From Bacteroidota bacterium (GTDB lineage Bacteria; Bacteroidota; Bacteroidia; UKL13-3): a DNA stretch of 64,000 nt. The first letter of the stretch is position 1. Each line of letters begins with the position of its first letter. This document shows, in pieces, positions 6,740 to 15,941 of this stretch. The notes beneath the pieces are model-generated. The model did no database searches and had not been told where the DNA came from. It saw only the letters and a list, made by a program, of their open reading frames with translations. Both the position numbers and the translations under genes were made by a program. The stretch lies in contig JAZKBU010000004.1 in NCBI GenBank assembly GCA_040388375.1, positions 186,001 to 250,000 of the forward strand. The letters are read 5' to 3'.

Positions 6740-9694
6740 ATGAAAAAAGTACTCGTCATTATTATTTCATTATTCAACCAGATATTGTTTGCGCAATTAC
6801 AGCGCAACTATACCACCTATAATGTAGACAATGGTTTGGCTCAAAATACGGTATGGGATGCTACCCATGATTATAAAGGTTTTTTATGGATTGGAACTGC
6901 CGATGGACTGAACCGTTTTGATGGATATAAAATGCACCATTACCGCCATGAAACAAATGATAGCAATTCTATTTATGGTACTACCGGGTTTAATTTTTAC
7001 GAAGACTCTTTAAACAATTTATGGGTTGGGCACGACAGGGGTTTAAGCATTTATAACCGGGTGAATAATACCTTCAATAACATTTTTAAAAACCCAAATG
7101 GAATAAGCATTATGGGGATAGATAATGATGGAATACTATGGGCAGTATCTGCTGCCAAATACATTTACGGATTTGACCTAAAAACCTTTCAATTAAAACA
7201 TACCGTTTTTGCAAACCAATACTGGCATAATTCATACGGGGCTCTTATTGCAAGCGTAAAAATAGGGTCTTCCTTTTTTATTGGTTTTTCAAGAAATACT
7301 ATCCTTCAATTTAAACCTCATTCTTTATCATTCCAACTCTATTCAACCCCTTTTCCAATCAATTCTACCATTCATTCATTAAGCGAAAATATGTTTTGCT
7401 CATTTTTAGGTAATAAGGCCGCTATTTTTACTGTTGTAAATGACTCTGCAATAATAAGCGTAAAGGAATATGCGAATGCAGATACGGCCTATTACCGTTT
7501 TAGTGGAGGTATTGTTTATAATCATAAATTATACGTTGGAGGCCAAGCAGGATTATTTGTATTTGATGCAAAAACCTTAAACTATGAGGAACACATTAGC
7601 TCTTTTGAATACAAACAAAATGACGCCTATCCTTATGTTCAAACAGTAAAAAAAGATGACAATGGCAATTTATATATATGCAGCAATGGAGGAGGGCTAC
7701 ATATTTATTCACCCTACAAAAACAAGTTTAAACATTATACAAACAACTCTCCCAAGAAAAGCTTATTCAAATCAATTACTACTACCAACGATGGGAAAAT
7801 ATTTGCGGGTTGTCATGCTGAAGGTTTTACTATTTTTGATTCCAATGGCTATTATGAAACATTTAAGCCTGAAGTAATGGCTCCTAATGCCACCGTTCAC
7901 GGTCTGTATAAATTGTCAGAAAATGAGTTGCTACTTACGCATTTCAACAGTATTTATAAATACAATATTAAAACAAGGAGTTATAAAAGTATACCTTTTG
8001 ATAAGGAGTTTTACGCTATTAACTACCCTTACTTCCAAAAAGTAGGCAATCAACTTTGGCTAAACAGAAATAACAGTGATGATGCGGCTATTTTCAATGT
8101 ATTTACCGACAAAAAAATACTTAGTATTCAAAATAATAATATTAACTGCCATATTAAGTTAAATCAAAACAGTGTTTTATTGGGTACCACAAAGGGATTG
8201 CTTTTGTATAATTTAAATACAAAAAAAACTAGCCCTACAAAAGTGCGGGATTTTGTTAAGTCAATACTGATTACTACCAACAATAAAATATACGTTAGCA
8301 CGATTGTTGGTTTGTATGTGTTAAACATAAATGGAGCAATTGAAGCCCATTACTCCTCCAACAATGGACTAAAAAACAATTTCATTTATGGTGCACTGGA
8401 GGATAATAATGGTAAAATTTGGTTTAGTCATAACCGAGGTATAAGCGTATTCAATCCTCAAACTGCTGCTTTTAAACATTATGGTGTAAACGATGGTTTG
8501 CAAAGCAACGAGTTTAATACAGGCGCCTATTATAAAGATGAAAAGGGGTTACTTTATTTTGGAGGTGTAAACGGAATAAATGTAATTGATCCAACCATTT
8601 TAACTGAAAACAAAAAAGTCCCTCAAATTGCCATCAATGAAATATTGTTAGGTGATATGCCTTATAAAAGTGATACGGCCTATAATGAAATTAATATTCT
8701 TACCCTTTCTTACTTAGAAAATACTTTGTCGTTTGATTTTTCTGCTTTGGAATTTAGCCAACCCGAAGACAATACTTACCAATATAAAATGGAAGGTATA
8801 GATGAAAAGTGGATTGAAAGTGGCACCAGACATTTTGCCCGTTATGCCAATTTACCTCCCGGCAATTATATATTTAAAATACTGGCTTCCAATGGCGATG
8901 GGCACTGGAACCCACAAGCCCGTGAATTGTTTATCAATATTATTCCTCCGTTTTGGCAACGAACATGGTTTTATGCACTGCTGTTTTTATTAAGTATTGC
9001 AGGTATTGGAAGCATTATACTGGTTTACATAAACCGCCAAAAAATTAAGTTAAAACGTGAGTTAGAAGTACAACATAAACTGGAACAAGAGCGCTCACGT
9101 ATTTCGCGCGATTTGCACGACAATGTAGGAGCACAACTTAGTTACCTTATTACCAATGTAGAGTGGATGTTACAACACCCCGACAGAATAAACAAAGAAG
9201 AGGAGCAGCTTCGCTTACAATCATTGAGCGAAGCCGGACGTAACGCTATTCTTACCTTGCGGCAAACTATTTGGGCCATTAGCCATACTGAATTAACGGT
9301 AGAAGATTTTGCCGACAGGTTTAAGCAATTTGCATTGAAAATGATTGAATTTAATACTGGCGTACAAGTACATTTTCAAGAGCATTTTATGCATACCAAA
9401 ACACTATCGCCTGCGGTAGCACTAAATATGTTTCGTATTTGCCAGGAGGCATTTAACAATTGTTTAAAACATGCCCGGTGCACCGTGATTAATATTCAAT
9501 TTGATAGTAACAGCGATTTTGTATTTACTTTTACCATTAACGATAATGGAGTTGGTTTTAATTGGGATGAGGCTAACCAAAAAGGACATTACGGCCTTAT
9601 TAATATGCAGGCTCGGGCAAAGGAAACGGAGGCTGAACTTATTATTAAGGCTGAAAAAGGAAAAGGAACTACCCTTATTTTACAACTAAAATAG
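6740..9694 (+). CDS. Propeller sensor histidine kinase (Reg_prop, Y_Y_Y, HisKA_3, HATPase)
   Basis: A 984-residue membrane sensor. After a signal peptide (to about FAQ19), residues ~20-640 form two-component-regulator propeller repeats (for example GFLWIGTADGLNRFDGYK and KIWFSHNRGISVFNP). A Y_Y_Y domain follows (to about 735), then a single transmembrane helix at ~743-763, a HisKA_3 dimerisation helix with ERSRISRDLHDNVGAQLS (phospho-acceptor H793), and an HATPase domain with NDNGVGF and GHYGLINMQARAKE. It signals to the NarL-type regulator encoded 16 bases downstream. The periplasmic propeller probably senses a ligand or protein at the cell surface. Unlike many Bacteroidota relatives it has no fused receiver domain. 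Confidence 0.93.
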   Translation: MKKVLVIIISLFNQILFAQLQRNYTTYNVDNGLAQNTVWDATHDYKGFLWIGTADGLNRFDGYKMHHYRHETNDSNSIYGTTGFNFYEDSLNNLWVGHDRGLSIYNRVNNTFNNIFKNPNGISIMGIDNDGILWAVSAAKYIYGFDLKTFQLKHTVFANQYWHNSYGALIASVKIGSSFFIGFSRNTILQFKPHSLSFQLYSTPFPINSTIHSLSENMFCSFLGNKAAIFTVVNDSAIISVKEYANADTAYYRFSGGIVYNHKLYVGGQAGLFVFDAKTLNYEEHISSFEYKQNDAYPYVQTVKKDDNGNLYICSNGGGLHIYSPYKNKFKHYTNNSPKKSLFKSITTTNDGKIFAGCHAEGFTIFDSNGYYETFKPEVMAPNATVHGLYKLSENELLLTHFNSIYKYNIKTRSYKSIPFDKEFYAINYPYFQKVGNQLWLNRNNSDDAAIFNVFTDKKILSIQNNNINCHIKLNQNSVLLGTTKGLLLYNLNTKKTSPTKVRDFVKSILITTNNKIYVSTIVGLYVLNINGAIEAHYSSNNGLKNNFIYGALEDNNGKIWFSHNRGISVFNPQTAAFKHYGVNDGLQSNEFNTGAYYKDEKGLLYFGGVNGINVIDPTILTENKKVPQIAINEILLGDMPYKSDTAYNEINILTLSYLENTLSFDFSALEFSQPEDNTYQYKMEGIDEKWIESGTRHFARYANLPPGNYIFKILASNGDGHWNPQARELFINIIPPFWQRTWFYALLFLLSIAGIGSIILVYINRQKIKLKRELEVQHKLEQERSRISRDLHDNVGAQLSYLITNVEWMLQHPDRINKEEEQLRLQSLSEAGRNAILTLRQTIWAISHTELTVEDFADRFKQFALKMIEFNTGVQVHFQEHFMHTKTLSPAVALNMFRICQEAFNNCLKHARCTVINIQFDSNSDFVFTFTINDNGVGFNWDEANQKGHYGLINMQARAKETEAELIIKAEKGKGTTLILQLK

Positions 9695-9695
9695 T

Positions 9696-9709
9696 GCATT
9701 TGCTGTATT
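9696..9709. promoter_or_regulatory. Second copy of the palindrome core before the response regulator
   Basis: GCATTTGCTGTATT here differs by one base from GCATATGCTGTATT at 6713-6726. It lies between the kinase stop and the regulator's first ATG (9711). The repeat before both genes of one two-component pair suggests a shared operator, although 14 bases of AT-rich sequence could recur by chance. Confidence 0.35.
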
Positions 9710-9710
9710 G

Positions 9711-10403
9711 ATGAATTACAACCATATGGAGACTTTTGATAGCAAAAAAAATAAAATCATGCACATTGCTATTGTTGATGATAAACAACCCAATAGGGTA
9801 TCGTTACAAGAAAAACTAAGTTTTCTGAAAGACATAAACGTTGTTTTTTTAGCCGCTAATGGCGAAGACTTTTTAAACCAGATAAAAGCACAAAAACAAA
9901 CCATTGATGTAGTGTTAATGGATATAGACATGCCCCTCATGAACGGCATAGAAGCCGTAAATATTGCTACCGGCTTATACCCTGATACCAAGTTTTTGAT
10001 GCTCACTGTTTTTGATGATGATGACAAAATATTTGAAGCCATTAAAGCCGGAGCCATTGGCTATTTGCTAAAAGATGAAAACGTAGATAAAATAATAGAT
10101 GCCCTTTGGCAAATTGTTGAATATGGAGGTTCGCCCATGAGCCCGCGTATAGCCCGTAAAGCATTACAGTTGTTAATGGGTGCCAAAATAGAAAAGAAAC
10201 AAGTAGAAGAAACTGTTTTATCACCACGCGAAATGGATATATTAAAGGGTTTGGTAGATGGTTTGGATTATAAAAGTGTGGCAGAAAAACTATTTATCAG
10301 TCCGCATACCGTTAGAACACATATTACCAAAATATACCAAAAGCTGCATGTAAACAGTAAAATACAAGCTGTTAACTTAGCCGTTAAAAACAGGTGGTTT
10401 TAA
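9711..10403 (+). CDS. NarL/FixJ-family response regulator
   Basis: The protein has an N-terminal receiver domain with acidic residues in AIVDDKQ, the phospho-acceptor aspartate in VVLMDIDMPLMNG (about D71 from this start), a threonine in MLTVFDDDDK and a lysine in GYLLKDEN, followed by a LuxR-type helix-turn-helix (LSPREMDILKGLVDGLDYKSVAEKLFISPHTVRTHITKIYQKL). Three ATG starts are possible (9711, 9726, 9759); 9759 gives the usual length beginning MHIAIVDD, and 9711 is kept as the longest. It is the cognate partner of the kinase upstream by position. Confidence 0.92.
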   Translation: MNYNHMETFDSKKNKIMHIAIVDDKQPNRVSLQEKLSFLKDINVVFLAANGEDFLNQIKAQKQTIDVVLMDIDMPLMNGIEAVNIATGLYPDTKFLMLTVFDDDDKIFEAIKAGAIGYLLKDENVDKIIDALWQIVEYGGSPMSPRIARKALQLLMGAKIEKKQVEETVLSPREMDILKGLVDGLDYKSVAEKLFISPHTVRTHITKIYQKLHVNSKIQAVNLAVKNRWF

Positions 10404-10489
10404 CAGGTAAATTGCTTTCGGAATAATTCTTAGGTTAGCATAGCAATAATACTTACCTTTCGCCCTTTATTTTTTACATTATCAATAAC

Positions 10490-10999
10490 ATGGCAATAGA
10501 AGCAAACAAAGTAGTAACGCTTAGTTACAAGCTATCAGACAATAAAACAGGAGTACAAATTGAAGAAACTTCTGCTGATAATCCAATGGTATTTTTATTT
10601 GGTTCGGGCGGACTTATTCCTGAGTTTGAAATAAATATACAAGGTAAAAACGTAGGCGATACGTTTGAGTTCTCCATCGATGCTGAAAATGCTTATGGAA
10701 ATCACCAGCCACAAGAAATTGGTAAAATTCCTGTTGATTCATTTTTTAATGAAGACGGTAAACTGGAAGAAGAATACGTGTACGTGGGTGCTTTGGTACC
10801 TATGACGGACCAGGACGGAAACCAATTACAAGGTGTAGTTGTAGACATTACTGACGAATACGTTGAAATGGATTTTAACCACCCGTTAGCCGGTATTGAT
10901 TTAAAGTTTGAAGGCAAAATATTGAATATACGCGAAGCCACACAAGAAGAATTAAGCCATGGCCATGCACATGGAGCAGACGGACACCACGACCACTAA
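10490..10999 (+). CDS. slyD: FKBP-type peptidyl-prolyl isomerase, SlyD-like
   Basis: A 169-residue cytoplasmic protein with the SlyD arrangement: an FKBP domain interrupted by an insert-in-flap domain, with GSGGLIPEFE, the AYGNHQPQ segment, and NHPLAGIDLKFEGKIL, all typical of the family. The C-terminal ~20 residues are histidine-rich (GHAHGADGHHDH), which in SlyD proteins binds nickel and other metals. It would act as a folding chaperone and proline isomerase. It stands alone, with a strong hairpin terminator 22 bases after its stop. The metal role is inferred from the tail. Confidence 0.9.
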   Translation: MAIEANKVVTLSYKLSDNKTGVQIEETSADNPMVFLFGSGGLIPEFEINIQGKNVGDTFEFSIDAENAYGNHQPQEIGKIPVDSFFNEDGKLEEEYVYVGALVPMTDQDGNQLQGVVVDITDEYVEMDFNHPLAGIDLKFEGKILNIREATQEELSHGHAHGADGHHDH

Positions 11000-11021
11000 T
11001 TAGGTTATTATAAATACTGAA

Positions 11022-11060
11022 AAAAAGAGGCAGGTTGAAAAATTCAACCTGCCTCTTTTT
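11022..11060. terminator. Bidirectional intrinsic terminator
   Basis: An 18-bp perfect stem (11022-11039 with 11043-11060, loop AAA) ending in a T run on either strand. It separates the convergent slyD and cytochrome c lipoprotein genes and can serve both. Confidence 0.9.
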
Positions 11061-11071
11061 ATATTGTGACA

Positions 11072-11461
11072 TTAGTTTTGGGGAGCTCCATTGGCTATCC
11101 AAATCATTATTTTTCTAATATTACAATCGCTCATTTTTTGTGTTTGATCCAATGGCATAGGTACTGCACCCGGGCTATGGTTAATGGCTTTTGCCACATG
11201 TCCGTTGTCAACTTCAGCTTTTAAAACGGTATAATCCTCCAAATTATATCCGCTGCCTTTGGTAGTATAAACACTGCTACCATGACAGCGTGAACAATTT
11301 TCAGTCAATACATTTTTAATGGTAATACTATAGGTAACCATTGCGGTATCGCACATTAAACTATCATTAGGCAATGGTTTTTCAATCACTACATTCTTCA
11401 TTGCATCGTGTTTGCAGGCAAATAACAACATTGTTAATATTATCAGTAAAAAAACTTTCAT
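11072..11461 (-). CDS. Small c-type cytochrome lipoprotein
   Basis: A 129-residue protein with a lipobox ending at Cys16 (MLLFAC) and a single haem c motif CSRCH at 56-60, preceded by the IKNVLTENCSRCHGS pattern typical of the N-terminal helix of cytochrome c domains; a methionine in GAVPMP may be the sixth haem ligand. It would be anchored in the envelope and carry electrons; its partner is unknown. The cytoplasmic membrane or outer membrane cannot be decided from the lipobox alone. It diverges from the CHRD gene. Confidence 0.82.
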   Translation of the reverse strand: MKVFLLIILTMLLFACKHDAMKNVVIEKPLPNDSLMCDTAMVTYSITIKNVLTENCSRCHGSSVYTTKGSGYNLEDYTVLKAEVDNGHVAKAINHSPGAVPMPLDQTQKMSDCNIRKIMIWIANGAPQN

Positions 11462-11596
11462 GCTATAGGTACGTATAAATTGTGTTTATGGTTTTAATGC
11501 TTTGACTTTCTTCCTACAACAGCTTCTTTTTTAAATGTAAAAATCCAAACTTGTATTGTTCCCGTATATGCATTCACAACATTAAAAAATACATAT

Positions 11597-13465
11597 ATGA
11601 AAAAAATAGTACACTCCCTTGTTACGCTTGCCTGCCTAACTATAGGTGTTAACGCAAGCAAAGCCGATCATTTGGCTGACCGATTAACTTTTTCTGCCCG
11701 CTTACAACCTGCTCCGGGTTTAACTTCTACTGGAAATGGCGTTGCCGCATTTATGCTTAACTCCACCCGCGATACGCTTTATTTTACTATTAGTGCCGCT
11801 AAACTAAGCAGCGCTATAACGGGTTACCATATTCACAACAACCGTACGGGTGGCAATGTTATTATTGATTTTGACGGAAAGGTATTAGGTAATACTGTTG
11901 GTAGTTTTTTAACTGGTACACAATTAAGTGGTTTATTAAACGACTTTATTCAAGGTAACTTATATGTAGCAGTGCATACTACCATTAATCCTGCTGTTGA
12001 AATTTTAGGCTTTGTTAAATTAGAGTCTGACTGGGGTTTTGCTGCTTCTTTAGACGGAACGCAAGCGGGTACTGGTTCAACAGCTATTGGCCATGCTGCT
12101 ATTAATTTTGGTATGAAAGGCGATACCGCTACCATACGAGTAGCTACCAACTTAAGCAATAAAATAAACGGTGTACATTTACACTTTGGTAAAATGGGAC
12201 AAAGTGGTGCTGTTGCCTTGCATTTAGAAGATTTAATAATGGCTGATAGTATATCGCTTGTTGGTGGTGTATCCATAGCTGCTGCTGACTGGACTCCTTT
12301 ATTGGCTTCGTTAATGGCTGACAGTATTTATTTAAACTTACATACGGCTGCTAACCCAGGTGGTGAAATACGCGGCCAGTTAAGAAGCTCTAAAAACTTA
12401 CGTTTTGATGCTTGGTTAAACAGTGCAGCTATTACTGCGGGTGGTGGCACTTTAGCTAAACCATCTATGGGTTATGGTGTATCTACTTTGTGGTTAAACA
12501 ACAGCATGGATACTTTACAATACCATGTGTTTTTTACGGGCTTAACCAGTCCGGCTAATGCTGCTCATTTTCACAATGCCGAAGCCAATATGAGTGGTGG
12601 TGTAGTAAAAGAAGTAACTGTGGTGGGTGGTAATATGATTTCGGGTATGTGGACCAAAACGGATGCTACCAATCCTTTAACGCCTATGTTATTAAGCGAA
12701 TTATTAAAAGGTAGCCTTTACTTTGTAGTACATACTGACAGCAACCCGGGTGGTGAAATACGCGGACAGGTTTACCGTTTAGCGAGAGAAGGCTTTATAG
12801 CTGAATTAAACGGCATGCAAGCAAGCACACCAAGTGGCGCACAAGGAACGGCTGTAGCCAGTTACGACCGCGACCGTACTAATTTACACAGCATGGTTGC
12901 ATTTGACGGATTACAAGGTACTGTTACTGCGGGGCATATTCACTTTGGTAAAGCCGGACAAGCGGGTGCAGTAGCTATGGATTTGGATCCGTTTACCAAT
13001 AACGGAAGCTACTTGTATTTAAAAGCCAATAACAACTTTAACAATACTACTTCTATAGCCATGAGAAGAAACGATAGTTCTTATGTTAACATACACACCT
13101 CCTCATTTGCCAATGGAGAAATAAGAGGTCAGTTAATGCGTTACTACCGCATTTCATCAGCTACTACTGATACTACCACAAGTACGGGTGTGAATGAAAA
13201 ATTAGTAAACAAATCTTCGTTAAATGTATATCCTAACCCTGCTGCTGCACAAACGCAAATAACTTTTGACAGTAAAGTAAGTGGCTCCGCTACTGTAGTA
13301 CTTTACTCAATTACAGGTGCTAAAGTGTTAACACTTACTCAAGCGGTACAAGCGGGTAATAACAATTATTCTATTGATTTAAGTAACTTAAACAATGGCA
13401 TTTATTTTATCAGTTTATCTATCAATGGTGAGTCGGTAAGCAACCATAAATTAATGAAAAACTAG
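11597..13465 (+). CDS. Secreted protein with four CHRD domains and T9SS type A sorting signal
   Basis: A 622-residue protein with a signal peptide (to about NASKA). Four successive CHRD domains of about 115-120 residues follow, at ~28-148, 150-265, 268-395 and 398-515. Each has the family markers G(Y/V)H(I/L)H..., a (L/I)Y(V/L)NxHT or VHT strand, and PGGEIRGQ (PAVEILGF in the first). The last ~75 residues (NVYPNPAA to SNHKLMKN) form a T9SS type A domain. CHRD domains are of uncertain function in bacteria; the conserved histidines suggest metal binding. It is monocistronic, with a hairpin terminator 27 bases after the stop. Confidence 0.9.
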   Translation: MKKIVHSLVTLACLTIGVNASKADHLADRLTFSARLQPAPGLTSTGNGVAAFMLNSTRDTLYFTISAAKLSSAITGYHIHNNRTGGNVIIDFDGKVLGNTVGSFLTGTQLSGLLNDFIQGNLYVAVHTTINPAVEILGFVKLESDWGFAASLDGTQAGTGSTAIGHAAINFGMKGDTATIRVATNLSNKINGVHLHFGKMGQSGAVALHLEDLIMADSISLVGGVSIAAADWTPLLASLMADSIYLNLHTAANPGGEIRGQLRSSKNLRFDAWLNSAAITAGGGTLAKPSMGYGVSTLWLNNSMDTLQYHVFFTGLTSPANAAHFHNAEANMSGGVVKEVTVVGGNMISGMWTKTDATNPLTPMLLSELLKGSLYFVVHTDSNPGGEIRGQVYRLAREGFIAELNGMQASTPSGAQGTAVASYDRDRTNLHSMVAFDGLQGTVTAGHIHFGKAGQAGAVAMDLDPFTNNGSYLYLKANNNFNNTTSIAMRRNDSSYVNIHTSSFANGEIRGQLMRYYRISSATTDTTTSTGVNEKLVNKSSLNVYPNPAAAQTQITFDSKVSGSATVVLYSITGAKVLTLTQAVQAGNNNYSIDLSNLNNGIYFISLSINGESVSNHKLMKN

Positions 13466-13491
13466 TTTATCAATAAAATAAGCTAAACCAT

Positions 13492-13528
13492 AAAAGAGGC
13501 GAGTTGAAAATTTCAACTCGCCTCTTTT
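13492..13528. terminator. Bidirectional intrinsic terminator
   Basis: A 17-bp perfect stem (13492-13508 with 13512-13528) with a T run on either strand, between the convergent CHRD and glycosyltransferase genes. Its stem resembles the terminator at 11022-11060 (GAGGCxxGTTGA in both). Confidence 0.88.
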
Positions 13529-13542
13529 TTATACTTCAAATA

Positions 13543-14331
13543 CTAGTTTAAATGGGCATACTTAGGATTGTGTGTGGTATGCCAATGGTGAAAAAAACTG
13601 GCCTGTTGGTTACGGATAATGGTATATTTTTCTTGATGAAACCTCAACCACAGTTCGGTGTCTTCATAACCCCAAGTGATATATTGTTCGTTTAGTCCAC
13701 CTATTTGTTCGTACGCTTTTTTGGTACAGGCAAACATGCCTTTACTTCCATACTGTTCCCATACGCCATTTTCTTTGGCCACTTTAACGGGCTTATTTTT
13801 AAACAGGAAAAAATAAATAGGAAACCAAACTGTTTTTTTACCTGTGTAGTTATTGCATAAACTCACTATGTTTTGGGGTAATGATAAATCGGCATCGCAA
13901 ATAAAAACAATAGGCGAGTTTGCCTGCGCTACTGCTTTGTTAAAACTATAGGAGCGGCTGAAAGCTCTGTTTTCGCTATTGAAAACCAGCTTGCCTTTCC
14001 ATTGCTGCCTGATAGCCGCCTGTAAATTTTCTATATCGTTTGAGTTACAATCAAAAACAGATAACTCTATTAATTCCTTGTTGGCAGCCTTATTTAAACT
14101 GGCTAACAGGTTGTTTAAATAATTATCGGAACGGTTGTATATACCGGTGCAAATGGAAACGGGTTGTAATGGCTTTTTAGGTACCAGTTGCCTGTATAAA
14201 AAGATAAGGATGCCTTGTATATCTGCATACAAAGTAAACCAGCTTACTTTACGTTGTGGTGCTTTAAAAACATACCAAAAAGGAAAACTAATAAACGTGG
14301 GTATTTTACTTTTCAGCTTTTTAACAACCAT
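13543..14331 (-). CDS. Family 2 glycosyltransferase
   Basis: A 262-residue protein with a GT-A fold: PVSICTGIYNRSDNYLNNLLASL at the N-terminal nucleotide-binding strand, SENRAFSRSYSFNKAV, the metal-binding-type motif FICDADLSLP, and a C-terminal GGLNEQYITWGYEDTELWLRF that matches the galactosyltransferase-like acceptor region. It transfers a sugar from a nucleotide donor, probably in surface polysaccharide synthesis, as the neighbouring flippase and epimerase genes suggest. No transmembrane segment is evident apart from a hydrophobic N-terminal region around residues 15-50. The donor and acceptor cannot be read from the sequence. Confidence 0.88.
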   Translation of the reverse strand: MVVKKLKSKIPTFISFPFWYVFKAPQRKVSWFTLYADIQGILIFLYRQLVPKKPLQPVSICTGIYNRSDNYLNNLLASLNKAANKELIELSVFDCNSNDIENLQAAIRQQWKGKLVFNSENRAFSRSYSFNKAVAQANSPIVFICDADLSLPQNIVSLCNNYTGKKTVWFPIYFFLFKNKPVKVAKENGVWEQYGSKGMFACTKKAYEQIGGLNEQYITWGYEDTELWLRFHQEKYTIIRNQQASFFHHWHTTHNPKYAHLN

Positions 14332-14462
14332 ATTATGCGCAAAGTAAAGGAGTCTTCGGTGTTTTAAAAATTTGCCTCTCTTTATTTATCAACTTTGATT
14401 TGATATACTTGTAAAATCATCCTATTAAGCATAAGCAAGCTATAAAGGTATTTATTTAGCCC

Positions 14463-15941
14463 ATGAGCAATACTGTTAAACCCACTTTATTTAATACTAC
14501 TGTATTTAATACTTTAGGTAAAATAGTGTTTTACTTGTTTATATTTTTTACCAGCTATTTTACTTCGCGCAGCCTCAGTAAAGCGGCCTTTGGTGAAATT
14601 CAATACATCATGCTTATTATTAATTTGTCGTGGTTGTTTTTAAACTTAGGCTTCCCGAATGTATTGGGTAGAAATTTTGCACAGGCTTTTTTAAACCATC
14701 ATGTAAAGGGTTTGCTTAAACTGGTTCGGTATGCAGTGTTAGCTATGGGTATTACTTTAGTCATCAGCATTGGGGTATTGCTTTTCTTGTTTTTAAATAA
14801 TTTAGCTGTAACCAATATGGGTATCATTATTATACTTGGTTGTTCGCAAATACTGTTAAGCTATTTGCAGGTACTGGTGCAAAGTGTGTATGCGTATAAA
14901 AAGGTTTTTATCATCAATGTTATTGTGGCTGTTGTTGGCATTTCTTTTTTAATGATGAGCCTTCCGCTTTATGGTGCTGGGGCTTATATATATACTTACT
15001 TATTGGTTAATGGCTTACTTTGTTTGGGTTATGGCAGCACTGTTTTTATGGCTGTAAAAACTACTACGGTTTTACCTAAAGCAAGCCATTTTGAATTGCC
15101 TTCTAGTAAAGCTATTTATAAAATGTCTTTGTATTTTGGTGTATCGGCTATACTGGCTACTATTGTTTGGCAACGGTTTGAGTTGAGTATTCTAAAAGAA
15201 TATATTGATTACAGCGAGCTGGCTGTTTATACCATTGCTTTCTCTGTATTGTCGTTATTTATGGAGCCTTTAAAACTGGCTACGGGTTCTTTGCTTTATT
15301 ATTTTGCGGGTATTGCCCACCACAAGGAACAAGCTTCTTTAACGTTTGAAAAATTCTTTAAACACTTTAGCTGGCTGGTTATATTTATTGGGGTGTTTAT
15401 TTACTTTAATGCGGAGCAAATTGTTACGCTTATTTACACTTATAAGTATGTGGAGTCGGCCTTGTATTTAAAAATATTATTGGTGGGTATGGTGCCGGGT
15501 ACTTGCAGCTATGTGGTTATGAATATGCATGTAGGTTTGGGTAAGTCAAGGTTTTTACTGGCGCAGGATATTGTTTGTGCTTTGCTGTTTTTAATTGGCT
15601 TGTATTTAGGTATACAAAACAATGGCTTAACGGGTGCAGCCTGGGCTAAGTCTATTGTTGTTTTGCTATCGGTAAGTTTGGGTCTTTGGTATACTTCGTT
15701 TCGCTTAGGGTTTAAAGTTCCTTACCTGTCCTTGCTCAAAGCTTTAGCGCTTACTTTTTTATTGATTGCTCCTTTTCAAGGTATATTGGAAAACAGTATT
15801 TTGTTTTTGTTTGGTAAGGGGGCTTTGTTATTTGCGCTGTATTTTGCGTTATCGTGGTACCTGCACCTCATAGACAAAACCTTGATAAAGAATACTTTAA
15901 ATCGCAGCAAAAAGGCTTTTACGGGGCTATTGGCTCGTTAA
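14463..15941 (+). CDS. Oligosaccharide flippase (Wzx/MATE-like polysaccharide transporter)
   Basis: A 492-residue integral membrane protein with about 12-14 hydrophobic helices spread over its length and the N-terminal pattern FNTLGKIVFYLFIFFTSYFTSRSLSKAAFGEIQ typical of polysaccharide biosynthesis (PST) flippases. It would move lipid-linked glycans across the inner membrane. It diverges from the glycosyltransferase gene across 131 bases and its 3' end overlaps the convergent epimerase gene by 23 bases. The substrate is unknown. Confidence 0.9.
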   Translation: MSNTVKPTLFNTTVFNTLGKIVFYLFIFFTSYFTSRSLSKAAFGEIQYIMLIINLSWLFLNLGFPNVLGRNFAQAFLNHHVKGLLKLVRYAVLAMGITLVISIGVLLFLFLNNLAVTNMGIIIILGCSQILLSYLQVLVQSVYAYKKVFIINVIVAVVGISFLMMSLPLYGAGAYIYTYLLVNGLLCLGYGSTVFMAVKTTTVLPKASHFELPSSKAIYKMSLYFGVSAILATIVWQRFELSILKEYIDYSELAVYTIAFSVLSLFMEPLKLATGSLLYYFAGIAHHKEQASLTFEKFFKHFSWLVIFIGVFIYFNAEQIVTLIYTYKYVESALYLKILLVGMVPGTCSYVVMNMHVGLGKSRFLLAQDIVCALLFLIGLYLGIQNNGLTGAAWAKSIVVLLSVSLGLWYTSFRLGFKVPYLSLLKALALTFLLIAPFQGILENSILFLFGKGALLFALYFALSWYLHLIDKTLIKNTLNRSKKAFTGLLAR

